A stretch of 64,000 nucleotides of DNA. Origin: Saprospiraceae bacterium. GTDB taxonomy: Bacteria > Bacteroidota > Bacteroidia > Chitinophagales > Saprospiraceae. The stretch spans positions 21,796 to 85,795 of the forward strand of contig JAIPBL010000015.1 in assembly GCA_021739645.1 (NCBI GenBank). The letters are read 5' to 3'. The position numbers were made by a program, and so were the translations under genes. The notes under the pieces were generated by a model. It was not told where the DNA came from. It saw nothing but the letters and a program-made list of their open reading frames with translations, and searched no databases. Positions within the stretch are counted from its first letter, which is position 1. Each line of letters starts with the position of its first letter. Below are positions 47,389-57,230 of the stretch, one piece after another.

Positions 47389-48786
47389 TCATAGGTGAAT
47401 CACCTCACCGTATGCAGCAGCAGCAGCTTCCATCACAGCCTCGCTCATCGTTGGGTGCGGGTGTACAGATTTGATAATTTCAAGCCCCGTAGTTTCCAGC
47501 TTGCGAGCAACTACCACTTCTGCAATCATTTCAGTAACGTTTGCACCTATCATGTGCGCACCGAGGAATTCTCCATATTTAGCATCGAAAATCAGTTTTA
47601 CAAAACCATTCGATGCACCAGAAGCCTTAGCCTTTCCTGAGGCACTGAACGGGAACTTGCCTACCTTGATTTCATAGCCAGCATCTTTAGCACCCTGCTC
47701 GGTGTAACCCACCGAAGCCACTTCTGGCCAACAGTAAGTACAGGATGGAATGTTGTTGTAATCTAGTGGCTGCGGGTGATGCCCAGCGATATTTTCAACA
47801 CAAATAATGCCCTCTGCACTTGCAACGTGCGCCAATGCTGCTCCGGGAACTATATCTCCGATGGCGTAAACACCTGCGACATTAGTGCGGTAGAACTCGT
47901 CCACCTTCACCAACCCCCTGTCAGTTTGAATGCCGAGCGCCTCCAAGCCGATGTTTTCGGTGTTCGGTGCGACGCCAGCTGCGGAAAGCACAACATCACA
48001 TTCAATGACCGTTTCTTCACCCGACTTGCGGTCTTTTGTTTTCACTTTGCAAGTTTTGCCTGAAGTGTCCACCGATTCAACCGAGGTGTTTGCCATTACT
48101 TTGATACCGCTTTTTTTGAAAATCTTTGACAGTTCCTTCGAAACATCTGGATCTTCCCTTGGGACAAGTCCTTGTTCAAGAAACTCAACAACTGTCACCT
48201 CTGTACCAATAGTATTGTAGAAATAGGCAAACTCTACACCGATTGCCCCAGCTCCTACTACGACCATTCGCTTTGGTTGTTTTTCGAGGGTCATTGCTTT
48301 CCGATAATCAATGATTTTTTTGCCGTCGATGGGCAAGTTGGGTAGTGCCTTGGCCCTGGCACCGGTAGCAAGTACGATATGGTTGGCGGCATATTCCGTT
48401 TTCTTACCATCAGCCGCAGTTACTTCCACTTTCTTACCACGCAGCAATTTTCCAGTACCATCAATCACGGTAATTTTGTTTTTACGCAACAAAAATTGGA
48501 TGCCCTTGCTCATGCCATCGGCAACACCACGGCTTCTTTTTACCATGTTGTCAAAATCGACGCTTGCCTTTTCAACCACGATGCCATAATCAGCAGCATG
48601 TTTTATGTACTCGAAAACTTGGGCACTTTTTAGAAGCGCTTTGGTAGGGATGCAACCCCAGTTTAGGCAAATGCCGCCCAAAGATTCACGTTCTACCACA
48701 GCTACGTTCATACCAAGCTGCGCAGCTCGGATTGCTGCAACATAGCCCCCAGGGCCACTGCCAATAACGATTAGGTCAAAATTCAT
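47389..48786 (-). CDS. lpdA: Dihydrolipoyl dehydrogenase
   Basis: DLIVIGSGPGGYVAAIRAAQLG, GGICLNWGCIPTKALL, C-terminal HPHPTMSEAVMEA. Confidence 0.96.
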   Translation of the reverse strand: MNFDLIVIGSGPGGYVAAIRAAQLGMNVAVVERESLGGICLNWGCIPTKALLKSAQVFEYIKHAADYGIVVEKASVDFDNMVKRSRGVADGMSKGIQFLLRKNKITVIDGTGKLLRGKKVEVTAADGKKTEYAANHIVLATGARAKALPNLPIDGKKIIDYRKAMTLEKQPKRMVVVGAGAIGVEFAYFYNTIGTEVTVVEFLEQGLVPREDPDVSKELSKIFKKSGIKVMANTSVESVDTSGKTCKVKTKDRKSGEETVIECDVVLSAAGVAPNTENIGLEALGIQTDRGLVKVDEFYRTNVAGVYAIGDIVPGAALAHVASAEGIICVENIAGHHPQPLDYNNIPSCTYCWPEVASVGYTEQGAKDAGYEIKVGKFPFSASGKAKASGASNGFVKLIFDAKYGEFLGAHMIGANVTEMIAEVVVARKLETTGLEIIKSVHPHPTMSEAVMEAAAAAYGEVIHL

Positions 48787-48940
48787 TGATTTTATTTTTT
48801 TGATGTTGAATACCAGCTAAGAAACTAATGCTGGCTCGCCGGTTGCCAACCTGACTCCCGAAAAACGGCGCAAAGATAGTGGTTGCCTAAGAAAAGGCTG
48901 CGCCCTAAGCTGAGGTATTTGGGTTTGGGACAAAAAAAAG

Positions 48941-48968
48941 TCCTGCCACAAAAGTAATGTAGCAGGAG
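48941..48968 (-). terminator. Terminator-like hairpin on minus strand
   Basis: Minus strand TCCTGC...GCAGGA followed by T8. Confidence 0.6.
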
Positions 48969-49428
48969 CCTATCTAACTTACTGATACTATAGACAAAAG
49001 GATTTATAAACTTTTCATAAAGGTATGAACGAATATCAAAATTCACAATACCTAAAAGTCTAACGGTCATACCTATTTACGGAACGGTATCATTTCTCAA
49101 GGAAACGTTTCACAATGTTCCGTCTAAGATGCCCCTCTGTTACGGATGTAACGTCAAATATGTTTCACGGAAGAAGAAACCCAGATTTAATGTTTCTCAT
49201 AGAAAAGGATGACGAAGATAGTGCATTCTCCAAGTGCTACTGAAAAATGAAAGGTAGATTTTATCCACGTGAGGCAATTTTGAAGAATTGAGCCTTTTAC
49301 GCAAGTAATTGAAAAACAGGCTATTACACCGCCATGTTAGCACTCATTCAAATCTTTTGTTATGGAAAAAGTGCTGATACTCAGTAAAAGTCAATGTGGA
49401 AAACTATGTGGAAAAAAATTATGAAAAT

Positions 49429-50478
49429 TCAAAATTTAGGGCATAAGATAAGGTCGTCTTCGTACTCCCCAAGATAAGCTACGGACATTTCAAAGGTGCC
49501 CCTATTGAATCCAGCGGTACTTCCAACATGAAAATCATAGCTAGTACCTATCAAAATATTGTTGAACTCGACGCCAACCAAAGCGACAACTGCATCCAAT
49601 CTTAAACTATTGTTGTAATCGGTAACTGGCCGAAGATAGCTTCCTAAATGCAATGACACCAAACGGAAATCGCTCAATGCTAACCGGAAATTTCCACCAG
49701 CATCAAGTTTCATGGAGCTTCCCTGGCTGTCAAAAATAGCCCTTGGCAAAAATGTTATTCCTTTGGAAACTGGAACCTGCGCACTCAACTGCGCAGAATA
49801 CCTAGGAGCAAGTTTGTTATCTGGCAACAAGGATTCACTATCTGTTTTATGGTAAAAACTGACGGTAGGATTCTGAAAATGGTGTATCGCACCGCCTATA
49901 AAGAATCTAAATTTTGACGACCTCGGCGCATAAGCATAATTTAAACCAACTGAAAAATCGCCGAAAGAAAAATTATTCTCTGGAAGACGCTCTTGGGATG
50001 GGTCAGAGTAGCCAGTTGTACCGTTGAATTGGTCTTCAAATGTGATGTTTCCAAAATTGAGGTTTCGTTGAACTATTCCAGCTTGAAAACCGAGCGAAAG
50101 AAACTGTGTGCTGCGGATATCCAATGCTTTGTGATACGCACCTGAAATTGAAATTTGGGTGGTTGAAAAATTGACGGCACCTGCTTTGTCTTGAAAGAAC
50201 ATCACCCCTACCGCCGCATGGTCTTTATGGCGGCTTTTGTCCTTCCCCATTCGCCAACGGAGATCGAGGGCGCTAGAAAAAGTCTGGTATGGTTCATCCA
50301 ATGCTTGTCGCCACTGGTCACGGTAAATAGAGGATACCCTGAATTTGCCCTCGAAGGCGCCTGTCAAGGCTGGGTTTAAGGTCAATGGCGAGGCATAAAA
50401 CTGACTGAACAATCGGTCTTGAGCCTGAATATTAAAAAAGAAGACGAGTAAAAAACTAGCTATGAAGAGTTTACGCAT
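49429..50478 (-). CDS. Type IX secretion system PorP/SprF family membrane protein
   Basis: QDRLFSQFYASPLTLNPALTGAFEGKFRVSSIYRDQWRQ...YQTFSSALD is typical PorP/SprF. Confidence 0.93.
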   Translation of the reverse strand: MRKLFIASFLLVFFFNIQAQDRLFSQFYASPLTLNPALTGAFEGKFRVSSIYRDQWRQALDEPYQTFSSALDLRWRMGKDKSRHKDHAAVGVMFFQDKAGAVNFSTTQISISGAYHKALDIRSTQFLSLGFQAGIVQRNLNFGNITFEDQFNGTTGYSDPSQERLPENNFSFGDFSVGLNYAYAPRSSKFRFFIGGAIHHFQNPTVSFYHKTDSESLLPDNKLAPRYSAQLSAQVPVSKGITFLPRAIFDSQGSSMKLDAGGNFRLALSDFRLVSLHLGSYLRPVTDYNNSLRLDAVVALVGVEFNNILIGTSYDFHVGSTAGFNRGTFEMSVAYLGEYEDDLILCPKF

Positions 50479-50707
50479 GACTTTCAGCTTACTGATTTAT
50501 TAAAAATTTCGGCAAAGGTAAGGTGATTTTCAAAGAGTAACCGAACGGAGATTTTTACTGCTATATTTTACTTTTGGTTAGTTTTAGCAGCATCAGTTCA
50601 CGAAGACTCCTGTCCCACGGCACATTTATGAATGATTGCCAATTCAAATAACCAAATCCACCGAAAAATTGTCAGCTTTGCCCTTCAAAAAAAAAGACGC
50701 CAGAATA

Positions 50708-51553
50708 ATGGACTTCGCCTTATGCCATCTCAGTGTTGTGCCCATACGCAGCAGCCCCTCCGATAAAAGTGAGCAGGTCAGCCAGTTGCTTTTTGGTGAA
50801 ATGGTGGAACTACTTGAATGGAAAGGCCGGTCTTGGATTAAAGTCCGATGCACCTGGGATAATAGTATTGGGTGGGTACAAAGCAGGCAAGTGAAACCAC
50901 TCACCAGCTCGGAACAAAAGCTTTTTACCGAAAAATTTGCCTACTGCCTCGACCTTTTTCAACCGCTCATGTCAAGCGATTTTGCGATGCCAATCCCCCT
51001 CGGTTCAAGGCTTCCTGACTTTGATGGCATGAAGTTCATCTTCGATGGTAAGTCCTACAATTATGCAGGGCAAGCAGTTTTTCCTGAAAATATAGAACCT
51101 ACACCTGAGCGGGTATTGAAAATCGCCCGCCGCTACCTTTTTGCTCCCTACCAATGGGGGGGGCGCAGCCCATTTGGAATTGATGCGGGTGGGTTCACTC
51201 AGATGACCTTTAAAATGGTCGGCATCCATTTGCACCGCACACCGGATGCCCAAGTTCATCAAGGCGAACTAGTCGATTTCATTGAACAATCACAGCCTGG
51301 CGACCTTGCCTTTTTTGAAAATTCAGCAGGTACCATTGCTCATTCGGGCATTTTGTTACCTGACGGTAAAATTATTCACACCGCAGAACAGGTGCGCATT
51401 GACCGCATTGACCATTTCGGAATTTTTGATGAAGAAACAAGCCGCTACACCCACAAACTCCGGGTGGCAAAACGAGTTTTAGCACAGCGGATTTCTCCCA
51501 AATTGGAGCAAAAAGAAGTTAAAAAGGAGTTGCCGCAGGCAGCTTTATTTTAG
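50708..51553 (+). CDS. NlpC/P60-like protein with SH3 domain; predicted catalytic Cys replaced by Ala
   Basis: RYLFAPYQWGGRSPFGIDAGGFTQMTFK...GDLAFFENSAGTIAHSGILLPDGKIIH. The ORF extends to a TTG at 50636. Confidence 0.85.
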   Translation: MDFALCHLSVVPIRSSPSDKSEQVSQLLFGEMVELLEWKGRSWIKVRCTWDNSIGWVQSRQVKPLTSSEQKLFTEKFAYCLDLFQPLMSSDFAMPIPLGSRLPDFDGMKFIFDGKSYNYAGQAVFPENIEPTPERVLKIARRYLFAPYQWGGRSPFGIDAGGFTQMTFKMVGIHLHRTPDAQVHQGELVDFIEQSQPGDLAFFENSAGTIAHSGILLPDGKIIHTAEQVRIDRIDHFGIFDEETSRYTHKLRVAKRVLAQRISPKLEQKEVKKELPQAALF

Positions 51554-51591
51554 GTATGAGGTATGCTGGGCAAACCCCATACCTCATACCT
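51552..51591. terminator. Bidirectional terminator with perfect 14-bp stem
   Basis: AGGTATGAGGTATG-ctgggcaaaccc-CATACCTCATACCT between convergent stop codons. Confidence 0.8.
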
Positions 51592-51592
51592 T

Positions 51593-52996
51593 CTAAGGGT
51601 TCGCCATCACACCCAGCTTCCGCTCATTTTTCCAATAACCTCTTGTAAAGTCTGGAAACCGCACCGGAACGCTACCCAACTGAACAGACAGTTCTGAAAC
51701 CGGAGTCACCACTGACCAAGCGGCAGCATCGTACACATCCATGTCAAGTGCAACGCCACGATTTAGGCAATCAACCAGGCGCCACAACATCACGAAGTCC
51801 ATTCCGCCGTGTCCGCCGTTTTTCTCGGCAAGTGGCTCTAATTTTTTCCAAAGTGGGTGGGCGAATCGTTCTTGGTATTCCTTGTAATCTTCCTCTTTCA
51901 AAAAACCATGACCGTGTCCGCTCACCGAAAGTTTGCTTGGGTAGCCCTTGTGAAATGCCTTCGTGCCAGCCAGTGAATTGATGCGGCTGTAGGCACGGCC
52001 CGTCGCCACGTCATGCTGCAATAAAATGGTGCGGCCTTTAGCTGTTTTGATGAGCGTGTTGTTCATGTCGCCATGCTTGAAACCTTTTTTATTGTAAAAT
52101 TCATTGTCAGGTTCCACCGTCTGAGCATATTCGTCAAGACCGAACTGAGGGCTGCTCATGCTAACCAAGTAATCAAATCTGTCTCCACGGTCAATGTCCA
52201 TGTACTGAGCGACTGGCCCTAACCCATGTGTCGGGTAAAGATTGCCATCACGGGCTTCGTTGTGGCGGATACGCCACATATTATAGTAGTAGGTTTTACT
52301 GAAAAGCAACTCCCGGAGGTCGTGGATATAGGCGCACTCCGCGTAAGTGAGCGCTCCGAAAACACCACTTTGCGCCATGTTCAGCAGCCAAAGTTCCTCG
52401 TTGCCATAGCAGCAGTTTTCGAGAATCATGCAGTTTCGCTGGGTCTCCTCGGAGGTGTTCACCAATTGCCAGCACTCATCAAAAGTGAGGGCACATGGCA
52501 CTTCAATGGCCACATGTTTGCCCTGCTGCATGGCATAAACCGCCATTGGCACGTGGTCTTCCCACGGTGTAGCAATGGTGATGAGGTCAATATCGTCCCG
52601 CTTGCACAGCTCCTTCCAAGCATCCAGTTTGCCGGAATAAACCGCTGGTTTTTGCCCGCCATTTCCCTTCAGCATTTGAAGGCTTTTTTGGGCAAACTCA
52701 TCCCGGACATCACAAATCGCAGTGATTTTGCACTTATCTGTACCCACAGCATTGAGCAGTCGAACATGCTCTTCTCCTCGATTTCCAAGCCCAATAACCG
52801 CAACCCGCACTTGTTTTATTGCTGGCACCTTCAACCCAAAAACGGGTTTGCCAATGATGGGCATTGTCTGTGAAGCAGCTTCCACCAAGTCATTGGCATC
52901 GGCTTTGGCAAAACTGCGGTTGCTGGGAAGCCCGACCAGGGTGGCAAGTGCTGCCGCATTTTTCAGAAAACTCCGGCGTGGCTGTTTGTCCTTCAT
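51593..52996 (-). CDS. Gfo/Idh/MocA family oxidoreductase, GH109-like, with Tat-type signal
   Basis: RRSFLKNAAALATLVG; VRVAVIGLGNRGEEHVRLL; DGNLYPTHGLGPVAQYMDIDRGDRFDYLVSMSS resembles GH109 enzymes. Confidence 0.85.
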   Translation of the reverse strand: MKDKQPRRSFLKNAAALATLVGLPSNRSFAKADANDLVEAASQTMPIIGKPVFGLKVPAIKQVRVAVIGLGNRGEEHVRLLNAVGTDKCKITAICDVRDEFAQKSLQMLKGNGGQKPAVYSGKLDAWKELCKRDDIDLITIATPWEDHVPMAVYAMQQGKHVAIEVPCALTFDECWQLVNTSEETQRNCMILENCCYGNEELWLLNMAQSGVFGALTYAECAYIHDLRELLFSKTYYYNMWRIRHNEARDGNLYPTHGLGPVAQYMDIDRGDRFDYLVSMSSPQFGLDEYAQTVEPDNEFYNKKGFKHGDMNNTLIKTAKGRTILLQHDVATGRAYSRINSLAGTKAFHKGYPSKLSVSGHGHGFLKEEDYKEYQERFAHPLWKKLEPLAEKNGGHGGMDFVMLWRLVDCLNRGVALDMDVYDAAAWSVVTPVSELSVQLGSVPVRFPDFTRGYWKNERKLGVMANP

Positions 52997-53000
52997 TTTT

Positions 53001-55670
53001 TTAGTATTTGAATATTTTTAAAACTTCTTCTCGGTCTTCAGCGTAAACTTTGACAAGGTAGAGCCCATTAGCAAAGTCACTCATTTCGATTTCAACAGTG
53101 GTTCGTCCGGGCAAGGTAGCAATGCGTTTTTTTAAAACCAACTCTCCCAACAAATTGTAAAGTTCGATGTCAAAATTTGAAAAATCGGATGATTCAATGA
53201 CTACTTCCAGAACATCTTGAACCGGGTTGGGAAGGGCAAAAATTCGATAAGGCACAGTGAAACCACTGTCCACAATAATGGCCGAATAGAGTTGTGATTT
53301 TGGTATAAAATCCCTTGCTAGCTTGTCGCTGCTCCACAGCAACTGGCAAATGGCCTGGCCATCTTGTTCGTTGTATTCCAATTTAATGGGATAAATCAGC
53401 CCGCCCTTCAGGTCAATGGAAGCTGACTGCTCGACGGTGGGCGAGGTATACCAGCGGTCAATCAATTTTTCATTATTCACCCAGAGCCTGGCTCCATCGG
53501 TGTGGATGAAAAGATGGAAGCTCAACTTTTCATCAAAAAATGGCTGCACCCACCCCTCCCATCGAATCAAAAACCTGTCGAGGCCAAGGCCCGCTGTATC
53601 CGGGCTGCCATAGCCCCAGTTGAAGTTGACTGCAGAATCAATACGGTTGAAAAGATAGGGTTCTTCAAAAATGGTTCCGGCCATCCCCCGGTCATAATAG
53701 TAACCTGTTAGGCCTTCTCCCGTGCCAACTTGCCTGGCTGCCTTGTAAATGGCACGGAGGTTCAGGCCAGCGTCGTCAACTGGGAGGAGAAGTGTGGGGC
53801 TGGTTTCCCCGGTAGCCCATTTTTCAAACAGATAAACTGAATCCAGTGTCACATGGGATTTTGGTGCGTCAATTTGGTGCAGAACACCCGAAACGCAAAC
53901 CACAGTGTCGGGCGTTTCCAGTTTGTGCCCATCCACTAAAATTGGGAAACCTTGGGGCGAGGTTTGAACTACCAAATTGGTTTTTATGGGCAAAACATCC
54001 CTTGCCACGCTGGCCGATAGTCCGCTTATGTCAGTGACAGTCAAGTGAACCCGATACCAGATATCATCTGACACCTCGTTGGCGGCGGGTATTTGGTAAA
54101 ACTCCTCGGTAGTTTCCGAGACTGGGCCGAATGCTGGGTGCGAATGTTCGACATGGTGGAAGTCCACCCGCCAACGGAACCTACTGGCTCCTAAAACCCC
54201 ATCCTCGGCATCAGTGGCTTGGCCGAGCAGGTGAAGCCACTCCCCTCCCCTGAACCGGTCACCCTCTGCAGGACTGAACATCCCCGGCACGGGCCTGTGG
54301 CTCGATGTGACCCGCAACTCCGCCGTCTGACTGGTATCCATTCCCGAAGGATTTGTTACCATGCACCGTATCATGCTACCGCTGTCGCTCAACATAGGGT
54401 TTTGGTAAAAAAGCGTATCGTCCGTGGCACCAACGATGTCCACCCCATCCTTTTGCCATTGGAAACTCATCGGCGAAGCCCCAGCTGCAGCTACCCTAAA
54501 ACTAGTCTCCTCGCCTATCGGGACCAACACTGGCTGAGGTTGGATGGACACAAACGGTGCATCACTGCCGGTGTAAAACACCCGCCAAAGTGAGCCCGTG
54601 TTTGTAGCATAGTTGCTTTGTGTCCCATTTCTATCCAAAATATAAAGCGTGCCATCAGGAGCGGTATGGAGGTTCAGTGGGGTACGTAGGTTTTCAGCAA
54701 AAAGCTGAACGTCGCCACTGACATCACTGAGGGTGTAAATGCGGTTGTTGCAGTGCTCGGAAAAAAAAACTTTGCCTTCATATTCCGCAGGAAACATGGG
54801 CACTGCCGGGTTGTAAAGTGTGACGCCAACAGCGGCACATCCGAAATCGTGGTCATAGGCAAAGACCGGGTCTTTGTAGTTTGCGGGTGGCGACCCCACC
54901 AATTTGCCTTCCACATCTGGCCAGCCATAGTTTTTGCCTTTTTCTATTTCGTTGACTTCTTCGAACTGGTCACTGCCCACGTCGGTGGCGAAGATGCGCC
55001 CAGTGGCAGCATCGATGGTCATGGCAAATGGATTGCGAAAACCCATGGCCCAGATGGCCCGGTTGTTCCCGGTTGTTTCACCAAAAAAAGGATTGTCGGA
55101 TGGGATACTGCCGTCCGGGTTGATGCGGAGGATTTTGCCGAGGGTACTGTTTTTTGATTTGGCGTTGTCCTTGTCGAAGCCATCGCCCGTGGCGATGTAC
55201 AACTTGCCATCGTTGCCAAAGGCCAATGCCCCGGCGTTGTGATAAGGGCCGCTGAGCGGGTCGAGGTCGAGAAGAACGACTTCACTGCCGGGAGCGGCAA
55301 AGTTGCCATCCGCAGTGAAGCGGCTCACCCGGTTATGGCCTTCGTTTTTAACCGTATAATAAATGTAAACGAAGTGGTTCGTATCAAAATCAGGGTCGAG
55401 AGCAATGCCGCTCATGCCCCGCTCGGTGTAGCTGTCCACCTCCAATTCGAGGAATGGTTCATTGCGGAGCACACCATTTTCCACAATCATCACCCGGCCA
55501 AACTTTTCAACGATAAATACTCGGCCATCAGGCGCTAGGGCAAATGCAACAGGGTCAAGTCCAGTTGCGACTTGAACGGCAGCAAAGCCAGGAGGGAAAC
55601 TGGCATTTTGTGAAAAGAGCTTAAGTCCTGGTAAACAAAGCAGCCAAAAGGTTAGTAGTAAGTATTTCAT
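53001..55670 (-). CDS. Secreted PQQ-dependent sugar dehydrogenase with PA14 domain and T9SS type A sorting domain
   Basis: FALAPDGRVFIVEKFGRVMIVENG, GFRNPFAMTIDAATGRIFATDVGSDQFEEVNEI; PA14-like GYYYDRGMAGTIF...FHLFIHTDGARLWVNNEKLIDRW; C-terminal ALPNPVQDVLEV...ANGLYLVKVYAEDREEVLKIFKY. Confidence 0.9.
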   Translation of the reverse strand: MKYLLLTFWLLCLPGLKLFSQNASFPPGFAAVQVATGLDPVAFALAPDGRVFIVEKFGRVMIVENGVLRNEPFLELEVDSYTERGMSGIALDPDFDTNHFVYIYYTVKNEGHNRVSRFTADGNFAAPGSEVVLLDLDPLSGPYHNAGALAFGNDGKLYIATGDGFDKDNAKSKNSTLGKILRINPDGSIPSDNPFFGETTGNNRAIWAMGFRNPFAMTIDAATGRIFATDVGSDQFEEVNEIEKGKNYGWPDVEGKLVGSPPANYKDPVFAYDHDFGCAAVGVTLYNPAVPMFPAEYEGKVFFSEHCNNRIYTLSDVSGDVQLFAENLRTPLNLHTAPDGTLYILDRNGTQSNYATNTGSLWRVFYTGSDAPFVSIQPQPVLVPIGEETSFRVAAAGASPMSFQWQKDGVDIVGATDDTLFYQNPMLSDSGSMIRCMVTNPSGMDTSQTAELRVTSSHRPVPGMFSPAEGDRFRGGEWLHLLGQATDAEDGVLGASRFRWRVDFHHVEHSHPAFGPVSETTEEFYQIPAANEVSDDIWYRVHLTVTDISGLSASVARDVLPIKTNLVVQTSPQGFPILVDGHKLETPDTVVCVSGVLHQIDAPKSHVTLDSVYLFEKWATGETSPTLLLPVDDAGLNLRAIYKAARQVGTGEGLTGYYYDRGMAGTIFEEPYLFNRIDSAVNFNWGYGSPDTAGLGLDRFLIRWEGWVQPFFDEKLSFHLFIHTDGARLWVNNEKLIDRWYTSPTVEQSASIDLKGGLIYPIKLEYNEQDGQAICQLLWSSDKLARDFIPKSQLYSAIIVDSGFTVPYRIFALPNPVQDVLEVVIESSDFSNFDIELYNLLGELVLKKRIATLPGRTTVEIEMSDFANGLYLVKVYAEDREEVLKIFKY

Positions 55671-55742
55671 GAGCTATAAATTCTAATAGCGGTGTACCAA
55701 CCTAACCATCTTGACTTCAATTTAAGCAGCACCCACTGGTCT

Positions 55743-56153
55743 TCAATTTTTTAGAATCTGGGTGATTATCGTATCCGGGCTGAGGCTGGTTGTTGACACT
55801 TCAACGTAGCTTGAATCTGTTAATTCAGTAATCCAGCATTTGCGGAACATGCCCTGCAAATCAGGAAGTTGAAGATTTTGAGGATTGGCAACGACGGAGT
55901 TAAATCTTAGCGTGTACGCCTCATCCGTCTCCCATTCTAAGTCGAATTTAACAACGAGTTGGGTTTTCGTGCCGGAATCTACTTGACTGTTTTCGGTGCG
56001 AATGATGACAAAATCACCAAACCTTGCCTCATCTCCATACTTAAAATTCCCCACGTGAAAATCAGTCGGGCTAGGAGCAGAGTTTCCACATGCAGTAAGA
56101 AACATTAAAACAGAAAAGCAAAGCAGTATGCTCAGAGGTTGTGTATTCTTCAT
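55743..56153 (-). CDS. Hypothetical lipoprotein
   Basis: MKNTQPLSILLCFSVLMFLTACGNS signal peptide/lipobox. Confidence 0.6.
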   Translation of the reverse strand: MKNTQPLSILLCFSVLMFLTACGNSAPSPTDFHVGNFKYGDEARFGDFVIIRTENSQVDSGTKTQLVVKFDLEWETDEAYTLRFNSVVANPQNLQLPDLQGMFRKCWITELTDSSYVEVSTTSLSPDTIITQILKN

Positions 56154-56436
56154 TGTAGCAAATGATTTTAGATTGATTTAAGCGCAAAACTAGTATTTTG
56201 AAAATATTACGGCGCATCATTTCCTATTTTCAATTTTCTTACCTCAACAACCGTCAATACATGAAGGGACATGCTACCTACTTGTCAGCATCGCCAAAAC
56301 CCAATTTGGCGACAAATAGCATTTGCCGAACGAAAATTCAACTTGACAAAAATCATCTTTTCAAGTAAAAAATGCCATTTCGTTCAATCTGGCAGCCAAC
56401 TATCTTGCGAAAAATTGGATAGCCTAATTTTTCAAC

Positions 56437-57219
56437 ATGGTCAAAGACATCTTTCGTTTCCAAGGAATCATTTCCTTTTTTGATGAGGTTGGCAAGGTTG
56501 CCAGGTTTGCAGGCCGTTTTTTCAAAGAGTTCCTAAAACCACCTTATGAATTCCGAGAACTGCTGAAACAGTGCTATGTCATTGGTTATCAGTCACTTTT
56601 CCTGATTGGACTGACGGGATTTATCATGGGTCTGGTGTTTGATTTGCAAACCCGTCCCACCATGATTGAGTTTGGTGCCGAATCGTATATGCCCGCCATG
56701 ATTGGCATATCTATCGTGCGTGAAATCGGGCCTGTTATTACAGCACTGATGTGTGCTGGTAAAATTGGCTCCAGCATCGGTGCGGAACTTGGTTCCATGA
56801 AAGTAACGGAACAGATTGACGCCATGGAGGTGTCGGGCACCAACCCTTTCAAGTATTTGGTGGTAACAAGAATCATGGCAACTACGCTGATGCTCCCAAT
56901 ATTGGTCATCATGGCTGATGCAGTTGGTCTTTTCGGCGCTTATTTGGTGGAAAGCATGAAAGGCGGCGTGACTTTCCAATTGTTCTTCAACAAGGTGATG
57001 AACAACCTGTCGTTCGGCGATATGATACCCTCTTTTATCAAATCCTATTTCTTTGGGTTTGCCATCGGATTGATTGGTTGCTACAAAGGTTACACCTCCA
57101 AAAAAGGCACTGCTGGCGTGGGTGCTGCAGCAAATGTAGCGGTAGTCATTGCTTCCATGCTTGTGTTCGTGATTGACCTGATAGCCGTGTTGATTTCTGA
57201 TATTTTTTATGACTTGTAG
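56437..57219 (+). CDS. mlaE: MlaE family ABC transporter permease
   Basis: FIMGLVFDLQTRPTMIEFGAESYMPAMIGISIVREIGPVITALMCAGKIGSSIGAELGSMKVTEQIDAMEV. Confidence 0.94.
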   Translation: MVKDIFRFQGIISFFDEVGKVARFAGRFFKEFLKPPYEFRELLKQCYVIGYQSLFLIGLTGFIMGLVFDLQTRPTMIEFGAESYMPAMIGISIVREIGPVITALMCAGKIGSSIGAELGSMKVTEQIDAMEVSGTNPFKYLVVTRIMATTLMLPILVIMADAVGLFGAYLVESMKGGVTFQLFFNKVMNNLSFGDMIPSFIKSYFFGFAIGLIGCYKGYTSKKGTAGVGAAANVAVVIASMLVFVIDLIAVLISDIFYDL

Positions 57220-57230
57220 TTGAAACTAAA

